Source: Undaria pinnatifida
Taxonomy: Eukaryota; Sar; Phaeophyceae; Laminariales; Alariaceae
Assembly (NCBI GenBank): GCA_012845835.1
Contig: JABAKD010000029.1
Coordinates: forward strand, 14,374,392 to 14,438,391
Length of the DNA stretch: 64,000 nt
Direction: 5' to 3'
In this document: positions 22,511 to 33,489 of the stretch, one piece after another
Layout: each line of letters begins with the position of its first letter
Numbering within the stretch: position 1 is the stretch's first letter
Notes under the pieces: model-generated
What the model was told of the DNA's origin: nothing
What the model saw: only the letters and a program-made list of their open reading frames with translations
Database searches by the model: none
Position numbers and translations under genes: made by a program

Positions 22511-24404
22511 GTTGTAGGAGAACCGAAAGGGCGAAGCAAGGCCGACCGCGTTCGTATGCATGTCAGCCATGCTACGATAGGAGTTTTCAGTTTTCAGCCG
22601 ACGCATTTTTTGATGACGGGGCTCCTCAATTTCAGGAATGAACCAAAACCAAGTGATCGGAATCCGATGTATTTGGCAGTATTCATGCTATTTTAGTACT
22701 CGTTTTTATATGCCTAGCCCATGGGAGTATTTACCCCGCGGCTGTTAGAAAGAACGACCGTGCTGCAGTGGCAAGAAAAATGCATTTTTTCCTTCCGCTT
22801 GCTCACCCACTCACCGACCGAGATTAGGGCACGATTTTCCCGTCCCTTCGACCGAGAGTTCTTCCTATCGCGATAGAAATTAATGGCCAACGAATCGCGA
22901 TGAAAAAAAACGTGGCGTTTTTGCGAGTGGACGCTTGTCACGAACCGTGATGAACTTGAAAAGCGGTGAAGAAGCCCATGGAACTTGATAACATGTTCGA
23001 TTCGTGAAGTACGTGTACCAGGTACGGTACATACCAAGTGTTTGTTTTCAGAAAACAAACGTAACATAACGCCAATTTGCGAACGTCACGAATCTTGTTT
23101 TTCTTTTTGTCTCGAACCGTGTGTTTTTTTGCGTTCGTTAGGAACAATCGTGAAGCTCTCACGGCGATGACCGCGACTGCGGCGACGGAAATAGAAGGGG
23201 GACTAGCGGGGGCGCGTTACTCCGTGTACCAGCCTGTTATTTCCGGATGTACCGGCTTGACTCGTGACGAGGCGGAGCGCTCGTACCTGGTGCACTACAG
23301 TACAGGACACCTAGCAAGAAACAGGAACGCTGGCTCAGGCTGAGTTTCTTATTTGAAAGGGTGCTTCCACATTAGCTGCAGTATACCGGCTCCCGAACTT
23401 CATATTGTCATGTAAATCTCAGCACGCCTTTTTTATTTCACTGGTCCTTGTCAGGTGTTCTGTACTGCACTACTGTATCAAGACTACCGTAGCAAGGGAA
23501 AGGGGGGTAACACCTACCAAGAGTGACTTGTCAGTAGGAGGCTAGGGGCTAGGTTGGGTGGCGATGTTCTGTGAGAGGGGACGGGGGACGTCCTACGGTA
23601 CGGTAGACCTACTGCTCTAGTGCACTCCCTGTGAAAGGAGTGAGTTTTTTATTTCGTCTTGCGCACACGCCTCGATCATTATCGTGTATATGTTAGCCTG
23701 TGCCTCTTGTCGTGTATGTTGTATCCGGCATGTTTGTACTACGGTGCTGTGCATATATTATCTTGCATCTTGTATCTTGTGTATTTATCTTACATATGTT
23801 ACTTAATGTATGCTGTACCTTGTGTTTTGCTTCTTGTTTATGATATCTTCTTACACGAAGTATATGTTTCGGGAGTTGTTGATCTGGCGTTCCTTGTCGT
23901 GTCGGTGGCACCTCTTGGATGGGACAAGCCTTGTGGAGTCTGCGGTGCCCTCTTGGAGGCCTCAGAAGGCTGGTGGCGACCATACTCTCCCGGTGTGGCT
24001 ATCGCTAGCCAAAGCTCCCCAGAAACGACGTAACCTTGTTTGTGCTTCATTTGTAAACTGTTTGCTGACAGACAACGCACTCGTGGGCAAACCTGTCTCT
24101 TGTCTAATGATGGGATGTTTGGGGTATGGCGGTGGTTAAAGGCGTTGATAACATCCAGAGAACACGATTTAACGGGAGTACACGGCCATTTATAACGTAT
24201 TGTTAATCTATGCTTCACTACGTGTGACGGACGGAAACTTTCGAAAATAATGCCGTGCCGGACGTTTGTGATAACTGCAATTACTACCAGTAGGTTTTAG
24301 TGTGGATCACGTTGTCCGTAAGCCCGTGCCATGGCGGATGCTTGTGATGGCTGACTGTCAGTCGGCGACTACTTTACTAGTTGGCTTATTAATATTATAA
24401 AAAA
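22511..24404. other. No recognised gene
   Basis: A 58-codon frame starting with ATG at 23167 and ending at 23343 has balanced composition but no recognised domain. At 23690-23870 there is T-rich sequence with repeated CTTGT(A/G)T and TGTTAC motifs. TACCAGGTA occurs at 23016. I see no splice-linked exon series. Confidence 0.35.
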
Positions 24405-24960
24405 AAATACACTCCAGCTGCGAGATCGAATATTTTGTCGAAACTCATCTTTGCAAGCTGTGTGTGATACTCCGATCGCGCGTATTACGGGGTGTGTGTC
24501 CCCATTAAGGATATAGGTCGGCGACTCCCCTTGCAACTACAGTGTAGCTTGTACCCGGGTCAACAGGGTGATGTTAGTCAGTCTGTGCGCGAAAACTATA
24601 TAACCCGTTTTTGAGGGGGACAAAATCTGACAGCTGTGGAAGGAAATGCATCAGTTTATCACGAGTGCATCCTGTAAGTCGTATAACCGGTGAGGGGACG
24701 GCGGAATTTTCAAGGGCGTGGGGGCCTGGGTTTGAACAAGAGAGAGCGGGGGGGGGGGGGGGGGGGGGGGAGGCAACTCAATCTGTGCGCGGAAACTATA
24801 AATGCTTCAAGGGGACAAATCTGACGGTTGTGGAAGGAATGCATCAGTTGATCATGTAGTCTATATCCTGTAAGTGGTACAACCAGTAAGGAGAGGGCGG
24901 AGTGTTCGAAGGGTTGGGGGGTTGGGGGGTTGCGGGGGGGGGGGAGGGGTACATGTCGCA
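24405..24960 (+). repeat. Dispersed family A, long copy with two TATA modules
   Basis: Begins AATACACTCCAGCTG and continues GAGATCGAATATTTTGTCG, GCAAGCTGTGTGTGATACTC, CGATCGCGCGTATTACGGG, TCGGCGACTCCCCTTGCAAC and GGGTCAACAGGGTGATGTTA. Then comes a promoter-like module (TGCGCG.AAACTATA, then A/G-rich sequence and ACAAAATCTGACAG.TGTGGAAGG) near 24586. A shorter second module near 24786 follows a run of about 22 G. Short low-complexity frames only. The TATA layout would fit an LTR or other promoter-bearing element end, but this is unproven. Confidence 0.7.
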
Positions 24961-25289
24961 TTTATTCAGGTGCGATCATTTGCTGAGTTCCCTCTTTGCA
25001 TCTTTTGGCGCGTTTGTATCTCGACGTCTGGTGGTTATTGCTAGATACTACCAGGTAAGTCAGTAATTGTCCTTTACTCTGCAGCCCAACCAATGATTGC
25101 CCGTGAATCCCATATAACTCACAGCCGAGATGCAACTGTTTGATAGTAGGTTTAGTGTGGGCCGTACGTCGGTCGCACGCCATGACTGGCACGTTCTCGT
25201 GCATTTTGTTATCTCCCTTGAAACAAATTCCAAATAAACAAGAAATCAGTCCCAATTCTCGGGGCTCAGTCAGTGACTTGCCAGTACCA
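24961..25289. other. No gene seen
   Basis: One TACCAGGTA at 25049; no other structure noted. A 111-codon minus-strand frame has no recognised domain. Confidence 0.3.
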
Positions 25290-25805
25290 CCAGTCATTGT
25301 GGAATAACCAGTCCCCAGGGAACCTGGGAGCTCAAGTGGCCGAGTCTCGCCACAGTCCCAACGGTACCAGAAGCTGACGTGACTGGGCCGTCAATAATCC
25401 CAAGGCCCCAAGAAGCTAGAATAACAGCGTCCTCGCCAGTCCCAAGAGTACGATAAGCTGAAATGGCCGAGCCCTCGCCGGTCCCGAGGGTAGGTAAGGC
25501 TGGAACGACTGAGTTTCCACCAGCATCGCGTTGATGAGCGTTGGATACCTCCTGGTACGTTGTGATTTTTTCAACAGAATATCCTACCCGGTACGATTTT
25601 AGCACCAGACGAGTACTTTGTCCCTTGCAAATATCGTCCGATTCCCAGTACCAGTCATCGGGACGCGGTCAACGACTCGCCAGTACCAGTCGTTTTGAAA
25701 TCGTTTCGGAGGTCCCAGTCCCGAGGGTAACGATAATAATATGCAATGGCAGAGTCCTCTCCACCCCAAAGGGCACGATCGGCTGAAATGGCTGAGTGGG
25801 CATCA
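25290..25805. repeat. ~54-bp minisatellite (two blocks)
   Basis: Units share CCAGTCCC.AGGGTAC.A, then AAGCTGAAATGGCCGAG, then TC(C)TCGCC. About four or five lie in 25310-25525 and two more in 25690-25805. The minus-strand frame shows a repeated LGTGE..I.A motif of 18-19 residues, so the array is open in that frame. It is more likely a non-coding minisatellite than a repetitive protein. Confidence 0.6.
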
Positions 25806-26124
25806 CGCAAACTGGAAATAATATAATACTAGATGAGTGTGTGAAAAATGAGAGCAAGATTCCCGGGATGCGCTCGATCTCCCTTTGTACTTCAATAGTT
25901 TTCTTCGTTTACTTTGTCTCCGCTGTTCGCGTTATGCCAGTGAGTGCTCCCGGCTTGCTGTGCTGCGGCGCTGTGCTCTTAGTACGTTTCAGCACATAGC
26001 AAGTGGGTGTGTTTCCGTTCGGGAAAGCGCAGTCTACGAGGAGAACACATACACAGAGTATCCCCAAATATTGGCCTGACAATCCCCAAGTATTGGCCTC
26101 GGTGATTGGATCTCATGAATACCG

Positions 26125-26360
26125 TAAAAATTGAAATAATACACTCCAGCTGTGAGATCGAATATTTTGTCGAAATTCATCTTTACTTTGCAAGCTGTGT
26201 GTGATACTCCGATCGCGCGTATTACGGGTTGTTGTGTGTCCTCATTAAATTTCAAGGATATAGGTCGGCGACTCCCCTTACAACTACAGTGTAGCTATCA
26301 GGGTCAACGGGGTGATCTTAGTCAGTGCGCGGAAACTATAAAACCCGTTTACTAAATTAA
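26125..26360 (+). repeat. Dispersed family A, short copy
   Basis: Same order of blocks as at 24.4 kb, from AATACACTCCAGCTGTGAG to a single TGCGCGGAAACTATAAAACC module. It ends shortly after the module and lacks the G-run and second module. Confidence 0.7.
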
Positions 26361-26699
26361 CGTTACTAGTCGCATTCACTCTGATGTAATCGATATTATT
26401 TGACTATGCATTGGATCGTTTTTGTCGATTGCCGTCACCGCTTGCTTCCAAGATTGATTGTTGTAGAGTGTAGAACCGAACCGTGGTGCGTTTTTTCCTA
26501 TGCTCGAAATGACACGGTGCGATTCGGTGTGGTTATATTTGTAGTGAGGATGAAAATGGGAAATCAACAGCATATTAAGCGAATGAGTGCGAGAAGCTTA
26601 GATATTGTATCACATACTCCAACGGTTTATTTCATACCTGGAAAAACTTAATAGACTAGTCGATAGAAATGGCAAGATATATACCCTATATTCAGCAGG

Positions 26700-27060
26700 A
26701 TGAGTGTTGTCAAGTTATCTCAAGGGGGATGCAGGGTTGTCGGTGTTGGGAAACGTTCTCCTCATAGCTTCGGTGTCTTCAACCATCTCTCCTCATGGGT
26801 CGTTGTCGAGACGCAAGCGCCTATATAATTGCTCTAAAAAAGAACGCTAAAAAACAAAAAGAACAGGGCAAGTAGAGCAGGCAGGCAAAGCAGAGAACGA
26901 CGAGGCGTTTCCTACCTACCTGGGTCATCCCCGTCACTCACATTATCGCCCATCTATGATAACCTTGACGTACACGTGGCATCTACTATTACCTGGTTTC
27001 ACCCCAACCATGACATGGTTTCATGTCGAATCTTAAGACTACTCGTCTACGGAGGGCAGT
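26700..27060 (+). repeat. Dispersed family C, copy 1
   Basis: Paired with 33125-33482. Shared blocks are GGGGGATGC, GTCGGTGTTGGGAA.CGT, TCTCTCCTCATG, a CCTATATA box followed by AATGCTAAAA-like sequence, ACATTATCGCCCATCTATGA, CCATGACATGGTTTCATGTC, and CTACGGAGGGCA at the end. Both copies run roughly TG...CA, about 360 bp, with an internal TATA-like box. They could be solo LTRs of an LTR-type element, but no flanking duplication is visible. Confidence 0.6.
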
Positions 27061-27429
27061 CCCTAACTGTGTGTGAGTAAAGAGTTTTACAAGCATAGAA
27101 CTAGACTATACATGCAACACAACATAAAGCCTAAGAAACTAGAATGAGGCTGATGCAGTCAGCATGTTATCTACCAACTGAGGCCTGAGGCTGCCAGCGC
27201 GTAGCCTTATAAATTGAACTACTACACACAGCAGTGTACTGGCAGCGACGTTGAAAGAGATTGAGAAATTGATAACACATGAGCCTGAGAAATTCATCTA
27301 TCTGGGATATTGGGGGATGTACTTGATAACCCTACCTACTGATTAAGTGCTTTTTCGTGGCGACTAGTGACAATCTCCATGGCAGGCGATGGCGTGCTAT
27401 GGAGCGACGTTGATCATGGAACTGCCATG

Positions 27430-28700
27430 GCACTGTGTGTGTGTGTTCTTCACATTAAACCGTTCTTCTACTCGTCGACATCCAGCACACCCAGTGTCCG
27501 TACTGATTCTTCACCCTAGAAAGATCAGCTCTGTGGTCACAAGCTACGACACAGAGATAATGCATCGTAATGCATTCGACAACGCAATGTCATGCCCTAG
27601 TACTGGGTACGACAGGCACAACATACATACGTCAGCAACAGAAATACATTGGAAGAGAGAAATACGAAATAAACAAAAACAAAAACAAAAACAAAAAACA
27701 AAAACAAAATAAGAAAACAAAATAAGAAAACAAATAAAAACAAGGATAAAAATAAAACAAAAAATGAAACAAACAAAATGAAGGGGAAATCGAAGAAACA
27801 ACCCAGCCGGAAAGGAGAGCCAAAGCTCGGAAAAGAAACATAATAAAATAAAATAAAATAAAGTAAAGTAAAACCAAAATAAGATACTCCGAACACGAGC
27901 CAAAAACCTGGACACGGAAGGAGGGAACAAAGGGGCAAAAAATACCCCAGAAAAAGACGAAAAGTGCTACGAGTACCTACTAGTCGGCCTGGTACCTTGC
28001 TACCCTGTCTGCCATCTCCTTCCTGCCTTCGTCCACCGCGGTCTCCCTTCTATTCCTCCTGTTGCCCCCCCTGCCCCCATTCCCTTGGACGGCTTTCCTT
28101 CTACTCCTCCTGTTTCCCCCCCTCCCCCCTTTGTGTTCTTCTCATTAAGCCAAAATACCTGAGCAAAAAACTTGGTATCCAGCTGCACTGAATCTCGTGT
28201 TGCCGGGCCGTCGAGTTTCCTGCAGGCCAACGAAGTCACAGCCGAGTTGCTGGCCTATCGCCAGTACACGCTCGTCATGCCCATACCCGTTCTTCCCCTT
28301 TACGGCCAGGGTACGCACGTTGTAGGTCGCTACCGCCACAAGTGCCGCCTTCCGTCTCTTACGAGTCTCGCGTGCTGCTTTCTCAGCCAGCCGACGAGAG
28401 GCTCGTCCCCTCCTCCGTTTCTGTTTCTGTTGTTTCTTTTTTCTCTCTATTAATGTGATGATTGTGGCTCTCCGTTTCGTAGCCCGGTTCGCGCCTTGGT
28501 TTCCGCTGGCTGGGTGCAGCCGTCCCAGCCAACGCCGACACTCCCATCCTTCCTGTCGTGCATGCGTACCCACGCGGTGGCCAGCCTCTCCACTCCCCAA
28601 GCTGCCCACGCTGCGCTCTCTGCTGTGGTGATGTACCCGTACTGCCCCGGGGATGAACTCCTCGGCGTCGGGGTTAAAAAGAAAACCCATCACCACCACC
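27430..28700 (-). mobile_element. Second LINE subfamily, internally deleted copy
   Basis: 28145-28699 (-) encodes a Lys/Arg-rich N-terminus and then the start of an APE-type endonuclease: VATYNVRTLAVKGKNG, then FVGLQETRR, then AAGYQVFCSG. This parallels the LINE at 37.2-37.5 kb (TYNVRTLAFKGTNG, then IIGLKEVRR). Reading on, the endonuclease stops abruptly near 28145. The sequence then passes through a T-rich (TTTTG)n tract (27660-27880 on this strand) into a 3' end that resembles the LINE terminus (GTGACCACAGAGCTGATC, then TTAATGTGAAGAAC and an (AC)n tail at about 27430-27450). All reverse transcriptase is missing. A copy with both ends but no middle is unusual, since LINE copies normally lose their 5' end. 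Confidence 0.65.
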
Positions 28701-29609
28701 CCGCGCGGTCCTTAGAGTGAGCAGTTCACTAGCCAGACCGCGCAAGGTTCCCTCTCTACCCAGCCCGAGGCTCGATGCCCGTGTGACTGCCGCTAGACCG
28801 CTGCAGGTCCTCGCGGGCTTCCTCGGCCCACCCCAAGGATGGGGCAGGCCGAAGGAGAACGGTACTGTCATGGTCGCCCGTGACAACGTCAATGGCCGTG
28901 TCTTGACGGTGGTTATGGGAGCCCGCGTGACAAAATTCATGCGCGTGCATGGGATTTCACAAACTGTCATGGGCATGATTCCTGGCACTGCCCAAAAGCG
29001 ATGCCACGGGGTTTCATGGCCGTGCGCACGGCACGCGTCATAGTATGCCATCAAATGCACTGTAAAGGGCGTAGGGGTAGCGTTACGATTAGGGTTACCT
29101 TCGGGGTTAGGAGATGTAGCACGGTGATGGCATTTTCATGGCAATATCATGGTGTTTTTTCATGCTCGACAAGAGGGCAGTCGTGCCGTCGAAAACCATG
29201 GCAATGACCTGGTTCTGCAGTTGATGGGGGACCATTCCGATGCCATAGTCTATAGCTGCGATACGTAACTTTCCACAACCTCACATTTGCTGTTTTTTTT
29301 GCTTCGAATTGTTCGCTGTTGTTGTTGAGATATGTTTGCCCGGATGCAGTGAAGTACCTTCTGCGGCGATGTTCAAGAAGCTGATGCGAGTGGTACAGAA
29401 GAATGCCCTCCAACGAAAGTGGCTTCACAATTTTGTATCTGAATTTTTTACCAGGGAGGAAACACCAAAGAGTAAATTTTTAAGGACTGTAAGACGGGCA
29501 AGGAATCCCAGAAAACATCATTCAGTTATTATAGTTGGGTAAATAAATGAGCCTGACATGAGATGTCTGAGAAATAAATGACGCTGCAAACTCTTTGCCA
29601 TACTATATG

Positions 29610-29885
29610 TCTAAAACATGAAAAAGTACACTTCAGCTTTTTTTAGAGATCGACCAAAAATATTTTGATCAAAAATCGCTTGCAAGCTGCGTGTGATACC
29701 TCGATCGCGCGTGTTACGGGGTGTGTATACCCTCGTGAAGGATTCAGGTCGGTCACTCCCCTGCTAATGGCAGGGTCAACAGGACTAAGGCGTTCGGCCT
29801 TGTTCTGCGCACGAAAACTGTATATAACCCGCATTGAGGGGGACAAAAACAGACATCATCTATCTGTGGAATCCAGAATGCACAA
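29610..29885 (+). repeat. Dispersed family A, variant subfamily copy
   Basis: TACACTTCAGC, then GAGATCGACCAAAAATATTT, GCAAGCTGCGTGTGATAC, CGATCGCGCGTGTTACGGGG, GGGTCAACAGGA and a TATATAACCCGC module. It shares with 30765-31040 a GACTCCCCTGCTAATGGC-type middle that distinguishes both from the main subfamily. Confidence 0.65.
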
Positions 29886-30764
29886 AGCAACAAATTTTTG
29901 TATGAGTTAGCTTTCGGAGTGGGCTACTTGGGTCTTCTACCGGGTTTGTACGCAAGTAAGTGATACTTCTCGTGTACTCCCTGTAGACTATATGTGGCAG
30001 GCCAGCGGAGGCCCAGCCCAGGCCTGATACTCGGGTTGTTATTGCTGTCGAGGCATGATGCAACGTACGGTGCACGTCGATCGTTGCTTTTCCGGAGTGA
30101 TATACCTTCTGCTTTACTTGATGTATATGAAAATGCACACTCACACACCAGTATGCTCGAATGAAGACCAATGAGTGAGATCTGGCGTTCTGCATCAGGC
30201 GTCGGGCGATGCTCTTAATCCTCAAGCTCTTCGAACGCTCATCTCACACACTACTAGGCAATATATAAACTAAAGCGTAGATCCAAAACGTCAGGGCCCT
30301 TAACGCCTGCAGATGGAAACCTCTTGCGCTAGTACATAATGATCGAAGGTAGGCGCCACCTCGCGTAGCCGATTATTTTTGCAATTTTAGAGCGCCTCCA
30401 TGGTGAAGCGCAGCCGTAGTCTAGTGAAAAAGCACGGAAGGACTTCCTCCACAAAATGGTCGAAAACAGGTATCAATCGAGAATTGGCAACAATTAACAT
30501 CCGGACCTATCTGTCGATCCTCCGAAGATTACACGTACGTGCTAGAACGGGCATCACTACAACCTTGAGCCGTTATTGGCCTTAATCTTGCTCGGGTCAC
30601 TCAGACACCACTTACTTGCAGGGGCCAAGCACTGAGCACTTGATTTTTTTTTTTTTTTTTTTTTTCATCCTCCGGCGGATGGGGAAACATAAAGCTTTAG
30701 CTCACCACACTTCCACGTATTTTCATACGCGTCGTGTGTCGATTTAACTTGATATATTTATTGT
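29886..30764. other. No gene seen
   Basis: A 23-T run lies near 30643. Minus-strand frames at 29860-30225 and the plus-strand frame at 30400-30585 have no recognised domain. Confidence 0.3.
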
Positions 30765-31040
30765 AAAAACTGAAAAAGAATACACTTCTTCAGCCTTCAT
30801 TTTTAGCTTTTTTTCGAGATCAACCAAAAAGGAGTTTTTGATCAAATTTCATCTTTCTTTGCAAGCTAGCTGCGTGTGATGCTTCGATCGCGCGTGTCAC
30901 GGGGAGTGTATACCTTCGTGAAGGATATACCGGTCGGTGACTCCCCTGCTAATGGCCGGGGTCAGTGGAACAAGGCCTTGTTTTTGCGCACGGAAACTGT
31001 ATAGCCCGCGTTGAGGGGGGCGGAAACAGACCTGTATTAA
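30765..31040 (+). repeat. Dispersed family A, variant subfamily copy
   Basis: ATACACTTCTTCAGC, then GAGATCAACC, GCAAGCT(AGCT)GCGTGTGAT, CGATCGCGCGTGTCACGGGG, CTCCCCTGCTAATGGC, TTTGCGCACGGAAACTGTAT and GAGGGGGGCGG. Same variant as at 29.6 kb. A 4-bp tandem repeat in GCAAGCTAGCTGCG is private to this copy. Confidence 0.65.
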
Positions 31041-31799
31041 GTGAATGAGTCTATAGTTATACTTCAAATGAGAATAATGACCATCTATCTCAGAAACGAG
31101 TCAACCAGCTGAGACTTGAGACTGACAAGGGAATCCGACAAGAACAAGCTTTGGAGAAATAAGGCTGATGTGTGTCAGAAAAATGAGATCGGACACTGAA
31201 CACTACCACTATGTCAAGAACTCAATAGTTTGAGAAACTTGAACGAAATTCTGCGCATGAATGAGACGGACACAGGAACCCCAGCGAGTTTGACAAGATA
31301 CTGACTGGTAAAATACCCTCAAAAAAGAGGCTATTAATTGTAAAGCGTCTGAGGAATGAGACAGACAGTTAACAGACAAATGAAACTAACAACTGAATAG
31401 GAGAAATATGCAAGAAGAGTGAGTGTTAGGGAATATCTGCCACTTGCCAGCGCGGTATTCCGACCGAATATCGAACAGTGAGATATTGCATTGGTTACCG
31501 AGACCGACAAACGAAACGAGGACTGTATGGGAGTTGAGGGTCATGGTGAAAACAAATCTCGCAGCTCAGCAACGAGTCTGAGAGTTGATAAGTGAGATCG
31601 AGTGCTTTCATCCCAATCACTTACGAGTTTTCTCGTGCACTGCACATATGTCGTGTTGTCCTTTCAAATAGCTGAATTTAACCATGGTATACTTGGCGCT
31701 GCCTTTATCCTGTAGTACATGGCAACGTATTCTCCTACTACTGCAGCGTTTGTCATGCGAAACACTGACCGGGTCTGGTGCATTATTGTTTCTTTTAAG
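31041..31799. other. No gene seen; GAGA/AAAT-rich sequence
   Basis: Low-GC sequence with many GAGAAAT, TGAGAC and TGACAAG motifs, possibly an old diverged repeat. No open frame of note. Confidence 0.3.
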
Positions 31800-32860
31800 G
31801 AAGCTAGCGGAAGCCCGTGGAAGCTTTCATCGTGGAAGCTTTCATCGTGGAAGCTTTCATCGTGGAAGCTTCCATGGAAGCTTCCACCACTTCCATGGAA
31901 CGTTCCCTCGCTTCCAGTGGAAGGAGTGCTAGCACGTCAAATTTCATGGGACCAATTGGACGTAGTAAGTGGTAGTGGGTGGGACACTATGGAAGCTGGT
32001 GGAAGTGAACGCAGGTCCTTCGTTCTTCCCCGAAAGTGGAAATGGAATTTTTAACGGAAGATTCCTGAGGAAGCTTCCGCAGAAGGTGATAATTCAATAT
32101 GAAGTGGAAGCTTCTATCGCGTCCGCGGAAGCCTCCATCTCTTCCACGAAAGCTTCTATCGCTTCCACGAAAGCTTCCATCGCACAGAGCAGATGATTAC
32201 GCTGCATGTGGAAGCTTCCACGGAAGCGAAGAAAGCTCCTGGAAGCCTCCATGGAAGCGGAGCAAGCTCCGATGGAAGTATTAAAAACCGAAAATAAACG
32301 CTGCCATCGAAGCCTCAATGGAAGCTTCCATGAAGGCGCCCATGCACTTCCGCGGAAGCGGCTGCCATGGGCACTTCCACGAAAGTAGTGGAAGCTTCCA
32401 GATACTACCTGAATGTTGTGCTAAGGTTATGGAAGTAAATTATAATCGATGGAAGTACGCGGAAGCCAATATAAGTACATCCTGTTCCCCGGAAGCTCCA
32501 CGGAAGTTTTCACTGACACTTCCGCTGAAGTTTCCACCAGTAAATTCCTCGGAAGCTTCCAGCTTCCATGAACGTGGTATTAATAGTTTCCACGGAAGCG
32601 GTGGAAGCTTCTACCACTTCAGCGGAAGCTTTCACTACTCCCATGAAGGTTTCTACTACTTCCATGTAAGCTTTTTCCATTCTTACCTTCCACATGCTCC
32701 CCAAAATATACATGGCACTATTCTGTCTTCCGCGACGAAAGGGAGACAGATATAAGCTTGCACAGAAGGACGAAACTTTGAGGCTTCGACACAAAAGGAA
32801 GAAAATTGAAAATTGGAGCCTTAACGGAGTGCAGCGGAAGCAGCGATGACTTGTCCCGTG
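31800..32860. repeat. GGAAGC/GCTTCC-dense block with a 15-bp tandem at its start
   Basis: 31815-31885 is a tandem of four GTGGAAGCTTTCATC units. For the next ~950 bp the hexamer GGAAGC or its complement GCTTCC recurs dozens of times in both orientations, often as self-complementary GGAAGCTTCC or TTCCATGGAA. It stops sharply near 32860. Frames read (G)SFH, KLPWK or EAS(M/I) repeats depending on phase; none is a convincing protein. The block looks like an expanded and then diverged short motif, or a cluster of protein-binding sites. Confidence 0.7.
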
Positions 32861-33124
32861 GAGCATCGGAGACACTTTTTGAGCTGTATATGCATTCCAA
32901 ATTATATGTATGTGCTTCTCAATGGTCGTCGATTAAATATGTTGTACTTCGACTTGTTAATAGTAAGGACCTAAGCATGAATAATCTACTTGCTGAGGAA
33001 ACGCAGACGACAAGCTTCCTTGTGAGTCCATGGTGGTGATTTAGTAGTTAGCCGTGGACGACAATCTTCTACGGTAGTGTAATATTTAATGGGAGCTGTG
33101 CGGGAAAGCACTCTATCTAGCCCC

Positions 33125-33482
33125 CTGTGATGGTACTCCGAGTGGGGGATGCGTGGCTGGTCGGTGTTGGGAAGCGTGCCCCTCATGGGTTCCGGTGTCT
33201 TTTGTTGGTCTCTCCTCATGACTCGCTGGCTAGGCTCAAAGCTCATGCATCATTTCCCTATATAGAATGCTAAAAGACAGACATATCAGGGCTGCAGGGT
33301 AGCGCAGGGTAGCGCAGGGTAGTGAGTTGAGGGTCGTCCTGCTTGTCCCATCATTGTCACCTACATTATCGCCCATCTATGATGGCCTTGACGTGAATGT
33401 GACATCTATCACGTGGTTTCACATCAACCATGACATGGTTTCATGTCGAATCTATAAACTATCCTTCTACGGAGGGCACTTC
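33125..33482 (+). repeat. Dispersed family C, copy 2, abutting the LINE tail
   Basis: Matches 26700-27060 block by block, with CCCTATATAGAATGC as its TATA-like box and a private GGGTAGCGCA triplication (33295-33325). Its end CTACGGAGGGCA lies directly beside the (GTT)n edge of the LINE at 33490, so the LINE inserted at or very near its boundary. Confidence 0.6.
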
Positions 33483-33489
33483 ATTACAT

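Noticed and set aside
22279-22606. Poly-Cys, poly-Leu, poly-Gln and poly-Asn frames
   Set aside because: All arise from the (CAA)n/(CAC)n tail of a LINE copy.
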